Below are positions 5,130-6,056 of a DNA stretch of 6,056 nt, in pieces (the stretch's first letter is position 1; the number at the start of each line of letters is the position of its first letter). Position numbers and translations under genes: made by a program. The notes beneath the pieces are model-generated. The model saw only the letters and a program-made list of their open reading frames with translations, made no database searches and was not told the origin of the DNA. This DNA comes from Spirochaetia bacterium (GTDB lineage: Bacteria; Spirochaetota; Spirochaetia; Sphaerochaetales; Sphaerochaetaceae), in contig SABI01000159.1 of the NCBI GenBank assembly GCA_009929055.1, positions 1-6,056 on the forward strand, in the 5' to 3' direction.

Positions 5130-6056
5130 ATGCTACTCGATATGACTATTTCTAATTATCGTTCAGTACAAACTCCACAAACTATATCTTTTGAAGCGAT
5201 TAAAGATAATCGCCTTGATGATAATAAAGTTGTAGAGGTCTCTGAAAAACTGAAAGTGATAAAATCTTGTGCAATAATTGGCCCAAATGGGGCAGGAAAG
5301 AGCACATTTGTAAGAGCCCTTGAGGCATTAAAAGCTATTATTACAGCTGATGAAGGATTAGAATGTCCTGTTTCCCTTCTCGCTGGAACAAGCTTTGCCT
5401 ATAGTGATGAAAAAGGACTTCCTTCTCAAATGACTCTACATATTGTCATGGGCTATGATGAGGAAAGCGGTGAACCTCTCACAGGAAGATATACTCTTTA
5501 TGCTACTCGAGACAAAGTGTTTGAAGAATCTTACCATATGTTTGTTGGTCGAAGTAGAAAATTGATGTTTGAAAGAAAGCTTATTGTAGGGGAAGACCCA
5601 TCAGTAAGTGAGTATAAATATCGCTGGGGAAAAATGTTTAGAGGTGAAAAAAAGAGACTTGTGAATAAAGTACTTCCTGGGCAAACATATCTAGCTCAAG
5701 CAGCCCACAAAGATTCTCTTACCCTTAAACCCCTTTACGATTGGTTCCAAAATGATTTGATGATCCTCCCATTTGGACTCTCTTCTTCAAGTGAGAAACA
5801 AATAGTTGATCAATTTAAACGTCATCCACATTGGATTAGTCAACTTATAAACTTCTTATGGTCAATCGATATTACCGATATCAGGGATGTGAGATTGCAA
5901 GATGACCGACTTATCTATGTTCACACCAACGTCTCCCAACACTATGCTTCCTATTTTACCAACGAATCTCTCTCTTTAAGAAGACTCACAAGTATAGCTA
6001 TTGCAATGTTTGAAAGCTTTGAAAATCGCAAGATGTTGATTATGGATGATTTTGGA
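5130..6056 (+). CDS. AAA ATPase, AAA15/OLD-like group (3' end outside window)
   Basis: The first 309 codons of an open frame that runs off the right edge without a stop. The N-terminus MLLDMTISNYRSVQTPQTIS is the usual opening strand of SMC/RecF-like ATPases of the AAA15 group (COG1106). The Walker A motif is IGPNGAGKST (50-59). The C-terminal part has NESLSLRRLTSIAIAMF (278-294), at the place of the signature helix, then KMLIMDDFG (301-309) as Walker B. Two oddities are a signature without the usual Gly (ESLSLRRL rather than an ESxGxRRL form) and Asp-Asp instead of Asp-Glu at Walker B. The start is supported by GGGAG about 8 bases upstream. Relatives are often found in phage-defence or restriction loci, sometimes with RloB-type partners; no partner is visible here, so the role is open. 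Confidence 0.85.
   Translation, partial: MLLDMTISNYRSVQTPQTISFEAIKDNRLDDNKVVEVSEKLKVIKSCAIIGPNGAGKSTFVRALEALKAIITADEGLECPVSLLAGTSFAYSDEKGLPSQMTLHIVMGYDEESGEPLTGRYTLYATRDKVFEESYHMFVGRSRKLMFERKLIVGEDPSVSEYKYRWGKMFRGEKKRLVNKVLPGQTYLAQAAHKDSLTLKPLYDWFQNDLMILPFGLSSSSEKQIVDQFKRHPHWISQLINFLWSIDITDIRDVRLQDDRLIYVHTNVSQHYASYFTNESLSLRRLTSIAIAMFESFENRKMLIMDDFG

Overview
The window is AT-rich, gene-dense bacterial DNA with seven protein-coding genes. No RNA gene, mobile element, CRISPR array or phage gene is visible. The source looks like a Gram-negative-type (diderm), host-associated or anaerobic bacterium. A spirochaete (Treponema/Sphaerochaeta-like) is my best guess. The reasons are the lipoprotein signal with a relaxed lipobox (Phe at -3), a substrate-binding protein exported without a lipid anchor, and the overall gene style. 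This is inference; no 16S or marker gene is present.

Left part, minus strand (1-1562): two genes that appear to be separate transcription units. The first in transcription order is a very acidic 87-residue protein (1299-1562) with a consensus -35 box, a strong Shine-Dalgarno sequence and a clean intrinsic terminator (1205-1237). The next is a TrpX-type ABC transporter substrate-binding protein (72-1064) with its own near-consensus promoter. The -35 box of that promoter lies inside a perfect 9+9 bp inverted repeat, which looks like a repressor operator. A palindrome followed by a T run at the extreme left edge (1-22) may be a shared terminator, which would make the binding-protein gene monocistronic.

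Centre (1563-1746): a divergent intergenic region with a promoter facing each way.

Right part, plus strand (1747-6056): five co-directional genes with short gaps, probably one operon, perhaps with an extra promoter before the fourth. They are a PdxA-family dehydrogenase, an outer-membrane-type lipoprotein with C-terminal TPR-like helices, a CobA/CobO-type cob(I)alamin adenosyltransferase, a short CpsB/YwqE-like PHP phosphoesterase, and an AAA ATPase (AAA15/OLD-like group) cut by the right edge. The products do not form an obvious single pathway. PdxA and CobA are cofactor enzymes, while the PHP protein and ATPase are tightly coupled (21 bp apart) and could form a unit of their own.

I do not see a proven new system. 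The items most worth following up are the hyperacidic small protein with strong expression signals, the operator at the binding-protein promoter, and the PHP-ATPase pair with whatever follows it beyond the window.
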